From: Aquabacterium sp.
Lineage (GTDB): Bacteria > Pseudomonadota > Gammaproteobacteria > Burkholderiales > Burkholderiaceae_C
Direction: 5' to 3'
NCBI RefSeq assembly: GCF_016234775.1
Contig: NZ_JACRAH010000039.1
Span: forward strand, 27,047 to 91,046
DNA length: 64,000 nucleotides
The translations under genes and the position numbers were made by a program. How positions within the stretch are numbered: the first letter of the stretch is position 1; each line of letters starts with the position of its first letter. Below the pieces are notes generated by a model that was not told the DNA's origin, searched no databases, and saw nothing but the letters and a program-made list of their open reading frames with translations. Of the stretch, positions 53,073-60,884 are shown one piece after another.

Positions 53073-55895
53073 TCAGGGCGCGGTGCGGATGACGTTGGCC
53101 TGCAGGGCACTGCTCAGGGTGTCGATGCAATCCTGGCGATGCGCGCTGGCGGTGCTGTTGGGATCGCCGCGTGGCGCTGCCTTGAGTTGTTGGAGCAGCT
53201 TCAAGGCCTGCTGCCGCATGATCGCCCGCACGTCGGCACGAGCAGTACCGCTGCGCACGATGGCCGCGGCCAGTCTGTTGACGTAGTCCCGCTGCAGGTT
53301 GCGCTGGCTGCTTTCCATGCCTGGCTGCACGTTGCCGACCTGCCAGACGGTGTCCAGCAGGGTGCGATGCAGTTCGCGCACGGTCAAGGGTTGCGTGTCC
53401 TTGTCGCGGGTCTTGTCGATGTTGTCGAGCAAGCGCTCCGCCAGTGCCTCACTCATCAGGTAGCCCAGAATGTCTCTTTGCAGGGCCAGTCGTTGTTCCG
53501 CCACAGAGAAATCCGTCGGGACCGGATTTCGTCCATCGCCACCTTCTTGTCGATCGAGGTAATCCGGTGCGAGTCTTCGTTGCAGATCGGGCGGCAGGCT
53601 CAGTGCCTGCGGTGACAGGAAGTTGCCGGTGAGCAAGTCCAGTGCGGCACGTTGTTGCGACGAGGGCAGCGGGTCCAGCAAGTCTCGGCCACTTCCTGGG
53701 GCATCGCGGCGTGTGACCACCCCGCCTATTTGGCGCAGCAGGATCTGACTCGTTCTGGCCATGTCCCGCAAGCCATAGCTCACGCTGCGGCGCAACACAG
53801 TGACATCATCTTGCGGCGTCAGGGTGCGGGTGCTCTGGCGCTGGAAGAGGTCCTGCACGATGGCCAGGCGGGTACGTGCAAAGGCCACCGGGTCCTGACC
53901 CAGATCGAATGTCAGGGATTGCGGATCCAGGCCCAGCGCATTGTCTTCATCCGTGCCAAATGCGAGGGTGTCTGCCTGCTTAGGATCGGCGCTGCGTTGT
54001 GCGATATCCAGCAAGGCCTTGTGCGCGGCGGCGGCATCTTCAGGCAGGGCCTTGTAGCCGTATTCGATGGCCCAGTAATCGTAGGGCCCCAGCGTGGTCT
54101 GGAAGGGTGCTCCGGCACGTTGGCCAGGTATGGGCAAGTTGATCGGCGCGTAGTCCATCACCGAGGCGCTGTTGCCTTTGGTTCCGGTCAGTTCAGGATC
54201 CGTCAGCTCCTGCGCGGTGTGCCAGCGCGATCCCCTGAAGTTGTGGCGCAAGCCGAGCGTGTGCCCGACCTCGTGCATGGTGGTGTCTTTGATATACGCC
54301 AGCACGAACTCCTTGACCTGAGGACTGTCTGGTTCCAGCACGCCTTGTGCTTCCAGTACATCCAGTGCGAGGCCCAGTTGCTCGGAAGCATGCTGACCAT
54401 GCTGGCATGTATCAGGGGGCAGGCCCATCGGCGAGGAGAGCTCCGTCACGTGAGCGGGGGTGTTGAGGCCAAGGCTGCTGTTGGTGACAAACTGGCTGCG
54501 CACCGTGCGAATGGCCCGAGAGGACAGGCTTTCCAGTGCAATGTCCGCATCCAGGATCTCGCCGGTCCGGGGGTCCACATGTGTGGGGCCAATGGCGCCG
54601 AACGCGGGCGCACTGTTGGTCATCCATCGAATGGAGGTGTGGCCGGTTTCAAGCGTGTCAAACGGCTTGTCGGTTGGCGGTGACTTGACCTCGATGGCAT
54701 GCTTGAAGCCAATGGCTTCGAAGGCCTTGTTCCATTCGAGGACGCCTTCGGTGATGGTCGCGCGATAGGCCTCTGGAATATTGGGATCCAGCCAGTACAC
54801 GATGGGGCGTACGGGTTCTGACAGCGCTGCCGACGGGTCCTTCTTTTCCAGGCTCCATCGGTTGATGTAGCGTTGACGGGGTGTGCGCGCCAGGTCATTC
54901 GTGAAGTCAGCCACGGTGGTGGTGAAGTAGCCAACGCGGGGATCCGCGGCTCGTGTGCGCATGGGCTTGTCCGGCAGGGCCGTCAGGCTGTAGTGCACCG
55001 TGATGAACATGCTGCGCGGATCAGGCAGAGACAGCGGCACGGTGGACGATGGCACGCCTGGCAAGCCGGGGCCTGCAGCAATGCCAGCCGTTGCGAAATG
55101 CTGAGACACCTCGAAAACCAGTGAGGTGCTCTGCGCGCGCGCCTCCTGTACAGAGGAGTTGCGCACATCCAGCCCATAGCTCTGGCGATAGGTGCGTTGG
55201 AGATGCTGCGCCACACCCAGCAGATCACTCAGCAGCAAGGCGTTGGCTTCCACCAGCACGGCGCCCGACTTGGCGTGTGGTGCGCTGGCCAGCGGGACGC
55301 TGCCCAGCAGACTGGGCGAGAAGGCAGCCTGCACGGCCCGTGATTGCGGTGAGCCCTTTAGAGCGGTGTAAGCACTGTTGATGGCCAGCAGTTGAACCTG
55401 CTGTTGAACCTTGCGGAACTCCACCCATTGAGGCTTGCCGACTTGTGCCCAACGGCTTTGCATCAGCCCGCCGAAGACACCTGCCTCACCAATGCCTGAT
55501 GCCAGTTTGGGCGACAGGAAGTAGGGTTTGCCGAAGGCATCGGGCCGCAATTCAAGCCAGATTTTTTCCTGGCGTTTCCAGATCGGAATGAGCCCGTCCT
55601 GGCGTTCGGCACCTTTGATGACCAGATCGAAAGCGGGCTGCTGTGCGGCGGGTGTCGCGCTGGCAGGTGTTGCGCCACTGGCGGCCGGACTCGTTGTTGA
55701 GCTTGCCTGGCCTGGTGCGCTGGCGTTGGCTGGCGCAGGGGGAGCCGGTTTGCCAGCGTCGCTGAGTGTGCTGCACGCACTCAGTGCCAGTGCCATGAGC
55801 ACCGCGCACATGATCCTGGAGCGAGAAGGCAAGATCGCAGCGTTCTGCAATTTTGGAGCGGGTAAGGGGAGGCGAGCCAATGGTGTCGTGGGCAT
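53073..55895 (-). CDS. Zinc-dependent metalloprotease (DUF5117/DUF4953-type), putative lipoprotein
   Basis: About 940 residues. A hydrophobic run ending in ALALSACS near residue 40 is a likely lipobox, so the protein would be attached to the envelope, although the leader is unusually long for the ATG at 55895; a start closer to residue 28 may be real. The gluzincin-type site is HEVGHTLGLRHNFRGS near residue 540 (HExxH...H, with the extended HNFRGS seen in DUF4953 proteins). The N-terminal part has DLVIKGAERQDGLIPIW and RADAFGKPYFLSP-like segments of DUF5117/5118. Substrate is unknown. It is a single gene between dinG and the TRAP operon. Confidence 0.85.
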   Translation of the reverse strand: MPTTPLARLPLPAPKLQNAAILPSRSRIMCAVLMALALSACSTLSDAGKPAPPAPANASAPGQASSTTSPAASGATPASATPAAQQPAFDLVIKGAERQDGLIPIWKRQEKIWLELRPDAFGKPYFLSPKLASGIGEAGVFGGLMQSRWAQVGKPQWVEFRKVQQQVQLLAINSAYTALKGSPQSRAVQAAFSPSLLGSVPLASAPHAKSGAVLVEANALLLSDLLGVAQHLQRTYRQSYGLDVRNSSVQEARAQSTSLVFEVSQHFATAGIAAGPGLPGVPSSTVPLSLPDPRSMFITVHYSLTALPDKPMRTRAADPRVGYFTTTVADFTNDLARTPRQRYINRWSLEKKDPSAALSEPVRPIVYWLDPNIPEAYRATITEGVLEWNKAFEAIGFKHAIEVKSPPTDKPFDTLETGHTSIRWMTNSAPAFGAIGPTHVDPRTGEILDADIALESLSSRAIRTVRSQFVTNSSLGLNTPAHVTELSSPMGLPPDTCQHGQHASEQLGLALDVLEAQGVLEPDSPQVKEFVLAYIKDTTMHEVGHTLGLRHNFRGSRWHTAQELTDPELTGTKGNSASVMDYAPINLPIPGQRAGAPFQTTLGPYDYWAIEYGYKALPEDAAAAHKALLDIAQRSADPKQADTLAFGTDEDNALGLDPQSLTFDLGQDPVAFARTRLAIVQDLFQRQSTRTLTPQDDVTVLRRSVSYGLRDMARTSQILLRQIGGVVTRRDAPGSGRDLLDPLPSSQQRAALDLLTGNFLSPQALSLPPDLQRRLAPDYLDRQEGGDGRNPVPTDFSVAEQRLALQRDILGYLMSEALAERLLDNIDKTRDKDTQPLTVRELHRTLLDTVWQVGNVQPGMESSQRNLQRDYVNRLAAAIVRSGTARADVRAIMRQQALKLLQQLKAAPRGDPNSTASAHRQDCIDTLSSALQANVIRTAP

Positions 55896-55949
55896 CATGG
55901 TTTGGGACCATACCACTGACCCGGTGGCCCTCAGCCTGCCTCAGACCAA

Positions 55950-55986
55950 GAAAAAACCCGGCTGATGCGATGCATGCAGCCGGGTT
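55950..55986 (-). terminator. Intrinsic terminator of the TRAP operon
   Basis: AACCCGGCTG (55955-55964) pairs with CAGCCGGGTT (55977-55986), with a 12-base loop. On the minus strand TTTTC follows. It lies 26 bases after the permease stop, so it ends the TRAP transcript; on the plus strand it has no U-run. Confidence 0.85.
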
Positions 55987-56011
55987 CATATTTGGGTATG
56001 CGCTTAGCGCA

Positions 56012-58159
56012 TTACTGGGCAGGAATGGGGAACCAGTCCTTCACGAATGCCAAGGCAGGGTAGTCGTGAATCAGCAGTGGTCCAAAGGACACGACGACCA
56101 AGCCGACAGACATCACCGCCAGAGGCAGGATCCAGCGCTCATACCGCCGGTAGAAGCCCAGTTGCTTGACTTCGGCATCGGCCTCGGTCACTTCGTCTTC
56201 GCCAATCACCTGGCGAGTCAGCAACTGATTGATGGCCACAGGAGGCAGCAGATAGCCCAGCTCGAAGGCCACCAGCACCATCATCCAGAAGTGCAGCGGA
56301 TCGATGTTGTTGGCATAAGCGATCGGAGCCAGCGTACCGGAGACCAGCACCACGGCGCCGAATGGGTCCATGATCATGCCCAGGATCACCTTGGTCACGA
56401 CCAGGAAGGCCATGGCCGTCCAGTGGTTCTCGAAGACTTTGGGGAAGAAGCCCATGACTTCAGAACGCTCGATCACGCCGCCAACAGCCAGAGACAGGGT
56501 CATCAGGCTCAGCAAAGCCCCGATGTGACCGATGGTCTCGTTGGTGGCAAAACGGATCGAGGTTTCCACGCCGTCCTGGCGATGGCTGGCGTAGTCTGGT
56601 GTGATCTCTGCCTTGCCCTTGTTGGTCATCTTGTCGTAGACCAGGATCAGAATCAACAGCACCGGCATGATGGTCGGTGCGGTGATTTCGTTGAGCTTGG
56701 TGTCCAGCACGAACTCATAGAGGGCCACGATGGCGATCACGAGCAGGCCGTAGGGCAGCAGTGGGATCAACTGTCGGATGGTTGCCGGGATGGCCACCAT
56801 GGGCGACTCGATGTTGGCACGCTGGGTGCGCAGCATCTGCGAAGCCAGGAAGAACAGCGTGGACGTCAGCAGGAACACATAGAAGCCCCAGTGGTAGAGG
56901 CCAGCTGTGGTCACCTGCTTGTTCAGTGCGGCGATGAACACCACCAGAATGCAGGGGCGCAGCACTACGCCCAGGGAGCCGGACATCGCTGTGGCTGCCA
57001 GCGCAAACTGGCGTGACCCGCCCGACGCGCGCACTTCGTGATAGATGATGCCGCCGGCAGCAATCACGAAGATACCGGATGCACCGGTGTAGGCGGTAGC
57101 GAACGAGGCACCAATCAGGATGATGTAGGTCAGCAGTTGCGGGGACAGGTTCCATGGACGCAGGACGTTCATGAACAAATCCACGATACGGCTTTGCTTG
57201 AGCAGCATGCCGGCCCAGATGAACAGGCCCAGGTTCATGAAGATGCTGGGCAATTCCATCAACTGGTTGATGTAGATGGCCAGGCCCGCATGGTGGCCCT
57301 TGATCAGGAAGTACAGACCCGCGACCGTGGCCATCTGTGCATACAGAGGGATCGCCAGGAATGCACCCGACCAGTCACCCTCGCCGTGGGGCGATTTGAC
57401 CGGCATGATCACGCGCTTGAGGTTGATCAGCAGCAAAATCGTGAACAGCGCCATCCAGATGTAATGGATCAGGGGGTGCTCGATGGGCACGCCCGAACCT
57501 TGCAGGATCTGGTAGTAGCGGATGGCCGAAAACAGCAGCAGCGCCGAAGAGATCACCTGCGAGACAGATTGCAGCAGGTAGTCCTTGGTGTAGTGGCCGG
57601 GGCGGATGCCAATGTGGTGAAAGCCCAGTGTGGTGGTGACGGCAGCAATGGCCACCATCAGCAGCAGGATCAGAGGGCGGTTGTCCGTACCAACCTGGAA
57701 CAGCCCGAAGAAGCTGGTCTCCAGTGTGCGGTAGGCCTTTACCTGAGGCGTCTGGTGGTCCAGAACCTTGGCGTAGATGTCGTGCTTGGCCTTGCAGATG
57801 GCCAGCGCTTGTTCGATCGACTTGCGCAGCACGGTGGGATCGACCGGCGCTTGTTCGCCGAAGATATCGTCGATGTCGTCGCCCTTGGTGACAGGGGCAG
57901 CCATCTGTTTGGCCAGTTCGGCTTCGATATTGACGTTGGCGTCGCAATCGGGCTTGGTGGGTTCCGCGCGCAGCATGAAGTACTGCACTTGGGCCTGGGA
58001 GTCACCAAACATGGATTCGCCCAGTTTCAACAACTGGCCGTGAACCATCTCACCCGTACCGACGATCAGCGTCAACAACAGAAGGGCAAAGACGGGGAGG
58101 CTGGAGAACCATTCGAGGAAGGTTCGACCCAGGATCTTTCGGGAGTCAGGGGTGTTCAT
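56012..58159 (-). CDS. TRAP transporter fused permease (DctQ-DctM-like)
   Basis: About 715 residues with an N-terminal membrane helix, a roughly 110-residue soluble segment rich in Asp and Glu with several Cys, and then many membrane helices. The C-terminal part holds TRAP large-permease features: GLFIWAGMLLKQSRIVDLFM, FATAYTGASGIFVIAAGGII, ALAATAMSGSLGVVLRPCIL and LVSGTLAPIAYANNIDPLHF. A start at 58159 (ATG) is chosen; a TTG six bases upstream is in frame. It should use a sodium or proton gradient to import an organic anion caught by the binding protein. The substrate is unknown; a periplasmic or loop domain in the N-terminal region is unusual. Confidence 0.85.
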   Translation of the reverse strand: MNTPDSRKILGRTFLEWFSSLPVFALLLLTLIVGTGEMVHGQLLKLGESMFGDSQAQVQYFMLRAEPTKPDCDANVNIEAELAKQMAAPVTKGDDIDDIFGEQAPVDPTVLRKSIEQALAICKAKHDIYAKVLDHQTPQVKAYRTLETSFFGLFQVGTDNRPLILLLMVAIAAVTTTLGFHHIGIRPGHYTKDYLLQSVSQVISSALLLFSAIRYYQILQGSGVPIEHPLIHYIWMALFTILLLINLKRVIMPVKSPHGEGDWSGAFLAIPLYAQMATVAGLYFLIKGHHAGLAIYINQLMELPSIFMNLGLFIWAGMLLKQSRIVDLFMNVLRPWNLSPQLLTYIILIGASFATAYTGASGIFVIAAGGIIYHEVRASGGSRQFALAATAMSGSLGVVLRPCILVVFIAALNKQVTTAGLYHWGFYVFLLTSTLFFLASQMLRTQRANIESPMVAIPATIRQLIPLLPYGLLVIAIVALYEFVLDTKLNEITAPTIMPVLLILILVYDKMTNKGKAEITPDYASHRQDGVETSIRFATNETIGHIGALLSLMTLSLAVGGVIERSEVMGFFPKVFENHWTAMAFLVVTKVILGMIMDPFGAVVLVSGTLAPIAYANNIDPLHFWMMVLVAFELGYLLPPVAINQLLTRQVIGEDEVTEADAEVKQLGFYRRYERWILPLAVMSVGLVVVSFGPLLIHDYPALAFVKDWFPIPAQ

Positions 58160-58208
58160 TGGCAATCACGCGACTGTGCTGACCTCAAGGTGTCAGCCGT
58201 CCAAAGGG

Positions 58209-58269
58209 GAAGGGCCTCGTGGCCCTTCGGCGGTATCAGCAGTACTGCATGGCAACCGGACAGGTTGCC
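58209..58269 (-). promoter_or_regulatory. Two tandem hairpins between binding protein and permease genes
   Basis: GAAGGGCC (58209-58216) pairs with GGCCCTTC (58221-58228) around a 4-base loop, and GGCAACC (58251-58257) with GGTTGCC (58263-58269) around 5 bases. No U-tract follows. Such structures between a highly expressed binding-protein gene and its permease often protect the upstream message; this is inference. Confidence 0.55.
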
Positions 58270-58279
58270 GCTGCCGGGA

Positions 58280-59332
58280 TTACTTCCACTCTACTTCTGA
58301 CTTGGTTGAGCACTCGGGGTCAGCCGGGTTCACGTTGCAACGGATCTTCTTGATGATCCGCAGGCCCACCTTGTCGTAGAGGCCCTTTTGCGCGATATCG
58401 ATGCGCGACTCACGCAGCATCAAGGTGTACTTGTACGAGTTCTCGGAACTCAGCTCCATCCAGGTGGCTGGCGGGATGCTGGCATCGGCCTGCTTGATCA
58501 GTTGCAAGGCGCGGTCGAACTGGCTGGACCAGTACTCGCGCGATTTTTCGCCGAAACCGTCAGGGAACTTGGTTTTGTTGAGCACGACCTGATAGGTCAG
58601 GATCATGATCGGGAAGCGGGTGATGCCGCCGGTCTTGCCGATGCCCTTGTAGAGCTCCAGTGGCTTATAGGCCATGGTTGGTGCAGCAATCATGTCCACC
58701 GAGCCGTTGTTGAACTTGGTGGAGAAGTTGGTGATGTCGGCGGAGACCGGCTGCGCACCGATGCGCTGGATCATCACGGCCTGGGCCTTGTCGTAGTCAA
58801 ACGAAGCGATGCGCTTGCCTGCCAGGGCTTCGACCGTGTTGATCTTGCGATCATTCATGATCGGGTAGGCGGCGCCCAGTGGTGTGATCCCACCAATTTC
58901 ATAGTTGCCGTCGATCATGTACTTCGACGCAGCGGGCGAAGCATAGGTCTGGATGATCTTGCGGACCACGTCGTAGCTGGCAGCGATGTCGATCTTGCCG
59001 TCCTTGACGATCGTGGTGGCACCGAGAGTGTCGATGGAACCGGCGACCGCGTTGAACTGGCGCGTACGGAAGGCTGTGGCGATCACGCCGTCACATTGCC
59101 CTGTGCGGAAGTCCTCCGAGGCAACGCGCTCGTCGGTGTAACCCTTGAGTTCGATGCTGGCGCCGTACTTCTGCATGGCGACGGCGTAGTCCTTGGCCAT
59201 GTTGAAGAGGTCGCCGGCAGTGCCCAGCAAGTCGTAAACACAAACCTTTTGAGCAGCCTGGGCAGACGTGGTGGCACCCATTGCCACCAGCACGGCCAGG
59301 CTGGTTTTGCCCATTTTCTTGACCAACTTCAT
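58280..59332 (-). CDS. TRAP-associated periplasmic binding protein
   Basis: About 350 residues with a Sec signal peptide (MKLVKKMGKTSLAVLVAMGA, cut near AQA). The mature part reads VCVYDLLGTAGDLFNMAKDY, then AIMNDRK and AGKRIASFDYDKAQAVMIQR, a two-lobed periplasmic-binding fold of a type I associate with DUF6091-like putative solute-binding proteins. Three Cys at the C-terminal end (RCNVNPADPECSTKS) could form a disulfide. The second of two adjacent ATGs (59332) is preferred because GAGGAG sits at better spacing. It lies between the TatT-like lipoprotein and the permease, and ligand is unknown. Confidence 0.8.
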   Translation of the reverse strand: MKLVKKMGKTSLAVLVAMGATTSAQAAQKVCVYDLLGTAGDLFNMAKDYAVAMQKYGASIELKGYTDERVASEDFRTGQCDGVIATAFRTRQFNAVAGSIDTLGATTIVKDGKIDIAASYDVVRKIIQTYASPAASKYMIDGNYEIGGITPLGAAYPIMNDRKINTVEALAGKRIASFDYDKAQAVMIQRIGAQPVSADITNFSTKFNNGSVDMIAAPTMAYKPLELYKGIGKTGGITRFPIMILTYQVVLNKTKFPDGFGEKSREYWSSQFDRALQLIKQADASIPPATWMELSSENSYKYTLMLRESRIDIAQKGLYDKVGLRIIKKIRCNVNPADPECSTKSEVEWK

Positions 59333-59349
59333 CATGTCTCCTCGGAACC

Positions 59350-59383
59350 AAAAAAAAGCCAGGGGGCCGCTGGGGGTCCCCTG
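59350..59383 (-). promoter_or_regulatory. Terminator-like hairpin just upstream of the binding-protein start
   Basis: On the minus strand CAGGGG and CCCCTG (59360-59365 with 59378-59383) form a 6-base-pair stem with a 12-base loop, followed by GC and a run of eight T. The U-run ends about 15 bases before the start codon and just before the ribosome binding site GAGGAG. It looks like an intrinsic terminator or attenuator in the leader of the binding-protein gene. Confidence 0.5.
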
Positions 59384-59480
59384 TACTCTGCCGCTTTTCC
59401 GGCACACAAAATCGATCACTTGCCGTGATCTGTATCGTCAGCTTTGTAACTATATCTGGTGAACGGTTTCTTGAGGTAAA

Positions 59481-59514
59481 CCCCTTCCCACACACACGGG
59501 GGAAGGGAATTCCC
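59481..59514 (-). promoter_or_regulatory. Strong GC hairpin after the TatT-like lipoprotein gene
   Basis: CCCCTTCCC (59481-59489) pairs with GGGAAGGGG-type bases at 59499-59507, and GGGAATTCCC (59505-59514) is a short palindrome. On the minus strand TTTACC follows, so it is a terminator of moderate quality, located 31 bases after the lipoprotein stop. Confidence 0.5.
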
Positions 59515-59544
59515 TTGGCGCGATCTATCGTTAATCGACATCAA

Positions 59545-60570
59545 TCACTTGAGGAAGCTGTCGGCATCGATGTCGCCGCCGGCCTTTTCGTCCCAGAACT
59601 TGCCCAGGCTGGCGATCGGGGTGCGGGTGCCATTGCCTTGTGTCCACATGCGGTCAGACACATTGGTCAGCTGGGATTGAGCGATGGCGTCGATCAGGCG
59701 GTAGTCGGTGTTGGGTTTAAAGTCCTTATTGGCCGTGAAGCGCTTGATGATCTGGCGCACAGCGGCCTTGTCGTCCAGCGATTGGTAGGCCACGGCAGCC
59801 ATGACGTGAGACAGGCGCACACCAGCGGCTTCGCCAAGCTGCATGGAGGATTCGAAGGTGCCCTTCACGTCCTTGCCATCAGAACCGCCAGGGAGGATGC
59901 TCCACACGGCTGCGCGGGCGGCCTGAGGTGCGCCCCACCACTTGTTGTTGTCCAGGCAGTTCATGGCCTTTTCAACCAGCGGAGCGGTGTCGGTGGGTAC
60001 GCCAACAGTCTGCTGTGCAGCGATGTCGTTTTGCATGGCTTGCAGGCCAGAGACGGAGCCCAACAGGTAGGCCAGTTCGTCAAAGTCACGCTTGAAGGCT
60101 GGGCAGGTGGTGCCGTACTTGAAGAAGTACTTCTGCTCCAGCTTGTTGCGCATGCGATAGAAGGCCGTGTACTGGCGCTCGGCGGCGACAGCCAGCAGAC
60201 GCTTCTGGGCGATGCGGGCGTCCTGAGCCTCGTCGGCGCGCTTCTCGCGGGAAGCGCGCATGTAGCGCATTTCTTCGGCAATGGCCTGGTTCTCCGAACA
60301 CACGCCAGCCGAGGACATCAGCACCGACTCCATCAGGGATGGGTCGCCGTAAAAGTTGCGCGCAGCGCCGACCAAGGGGCCGTTGACCATCGCAAAGCTG
60401 CAGGCCATCTCAACGTCGCGACCTTGCAGTGTGGGAGGCGTGAAGCCGTCTTCCAGAATGCTGAGTGTCGTGCTGCTCACATTGGACTCGATCAGGGCGC
60501 AACCACCCATGGTCAGCGCCGAAACGGCCACGGCGGTTGATGCGAGCAGGCGGGTAATCCGAGGGGTCAT
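59545..60570 (-). CDS. Lipoprotein, possible TatT-like TRAP accessory component
   Basis: A 341-residue protein with an N-terminal lipobox (VSALTMGGC near residue 24, Cys followed by Ala). The mature part is strongly helical with repeats resembling degenerate TPR pairs, such as QKRLLAVAAERQYTAFYRMR and LLGSVSGLQAMQNDIAAQQT. T-components of TRAP systems are lipoproteins of this size with TPR-like folds, and it is the first gene of the TRAP operon, so the role as TatT is suggested by context and form; direct similarity could not be tested. The ATG at 60570 has GGAGA upstream. Confidence 0.6.
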   Translation of the reverse strand: MTPRITRLLASTAVAVSALTMGGCALIESNVSSTTLSILEDGFTPPTLQGRDVEMACSFAMVNGPLVGAARNFYGDPSLMESVLMSSAGVCSENQAIAEEMRYMRASREKRADEAQDARIAQKRLLAVAAERQYTAFYRMRNKLEQKYFFKYGTTCPAFKRDFDELAYLLGSVSGLQAMQNDIAAQQTVGVPTDTAPLVEKAMNCLDNNKWWGAPQAARAAVWSILPGGSDGKDVKGTFESSMQLGEAAGVRLSHVMAAVAYQSLDDKAAVRQIIKRFTANKDFKPNTDYRLIDAIAQSQLTNVSDRMWTQGNGTRTPIASLGKFWDEKAGGDIDADSFLK

Positions 60571-60824
60571 CAAGAAGTCTCCAGCAAGAATCGTCAGTAT
60601 TTACCGGCTTCGGGGCCAGGGCCGGTATGGGGCAAGGTTCTGTTCATTTGTCACTTGGCAAACCTTCACCCGGGTCCCTGAATCGTTTGTGTCACCAGTT
60701 TCCACTGGGCACTTTGGGCGCATCTGCCAATGCCAAAAATTCCTCGAAATTCTAGCCCCCGCAGGGGGTGCCCCCTCTGACGTAAACCCTAGGGATAGCC
60801 CCCGAATGGCAAGTGAAAGTGACG
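60571..60824 (-). promoter_or_regulatory. Leader and upstream region of the TRAP operon
   Basis: No gene is seen in this stretch. TACCGGC (60602-60608) pairs with GCCGGTA (60621-60627) just before the lipoprotein start. Further upstream on the minus strand AGGGGGCACCCCCTGCGGGGGC contains overlapping alternative stems, so two mutually exclusive hairpins are possible. A TAGAAT follows directly on the minus strand and might be a -10, but no good -35 fits. Confidence 0.35.
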
Positions 60825-60852
60825 AAAAAAAAGCCCGTCGGCGACGGGCTTT
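60825..60852 (-). terminator. Intrinsic terminator of the ettA gene
   Basis: AAAGCCCGTC (60830-60839) pairs with GACGGGCTTT (60843-60852) with a 3-base loop, followed on the minus strand by eight T. It lies 32 bases after the ettA stop. Confidence 0.9.
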
Positions 60853-60884
60853 GATGTGGTGCATGAAGTCGTTCAGCAAATGGT

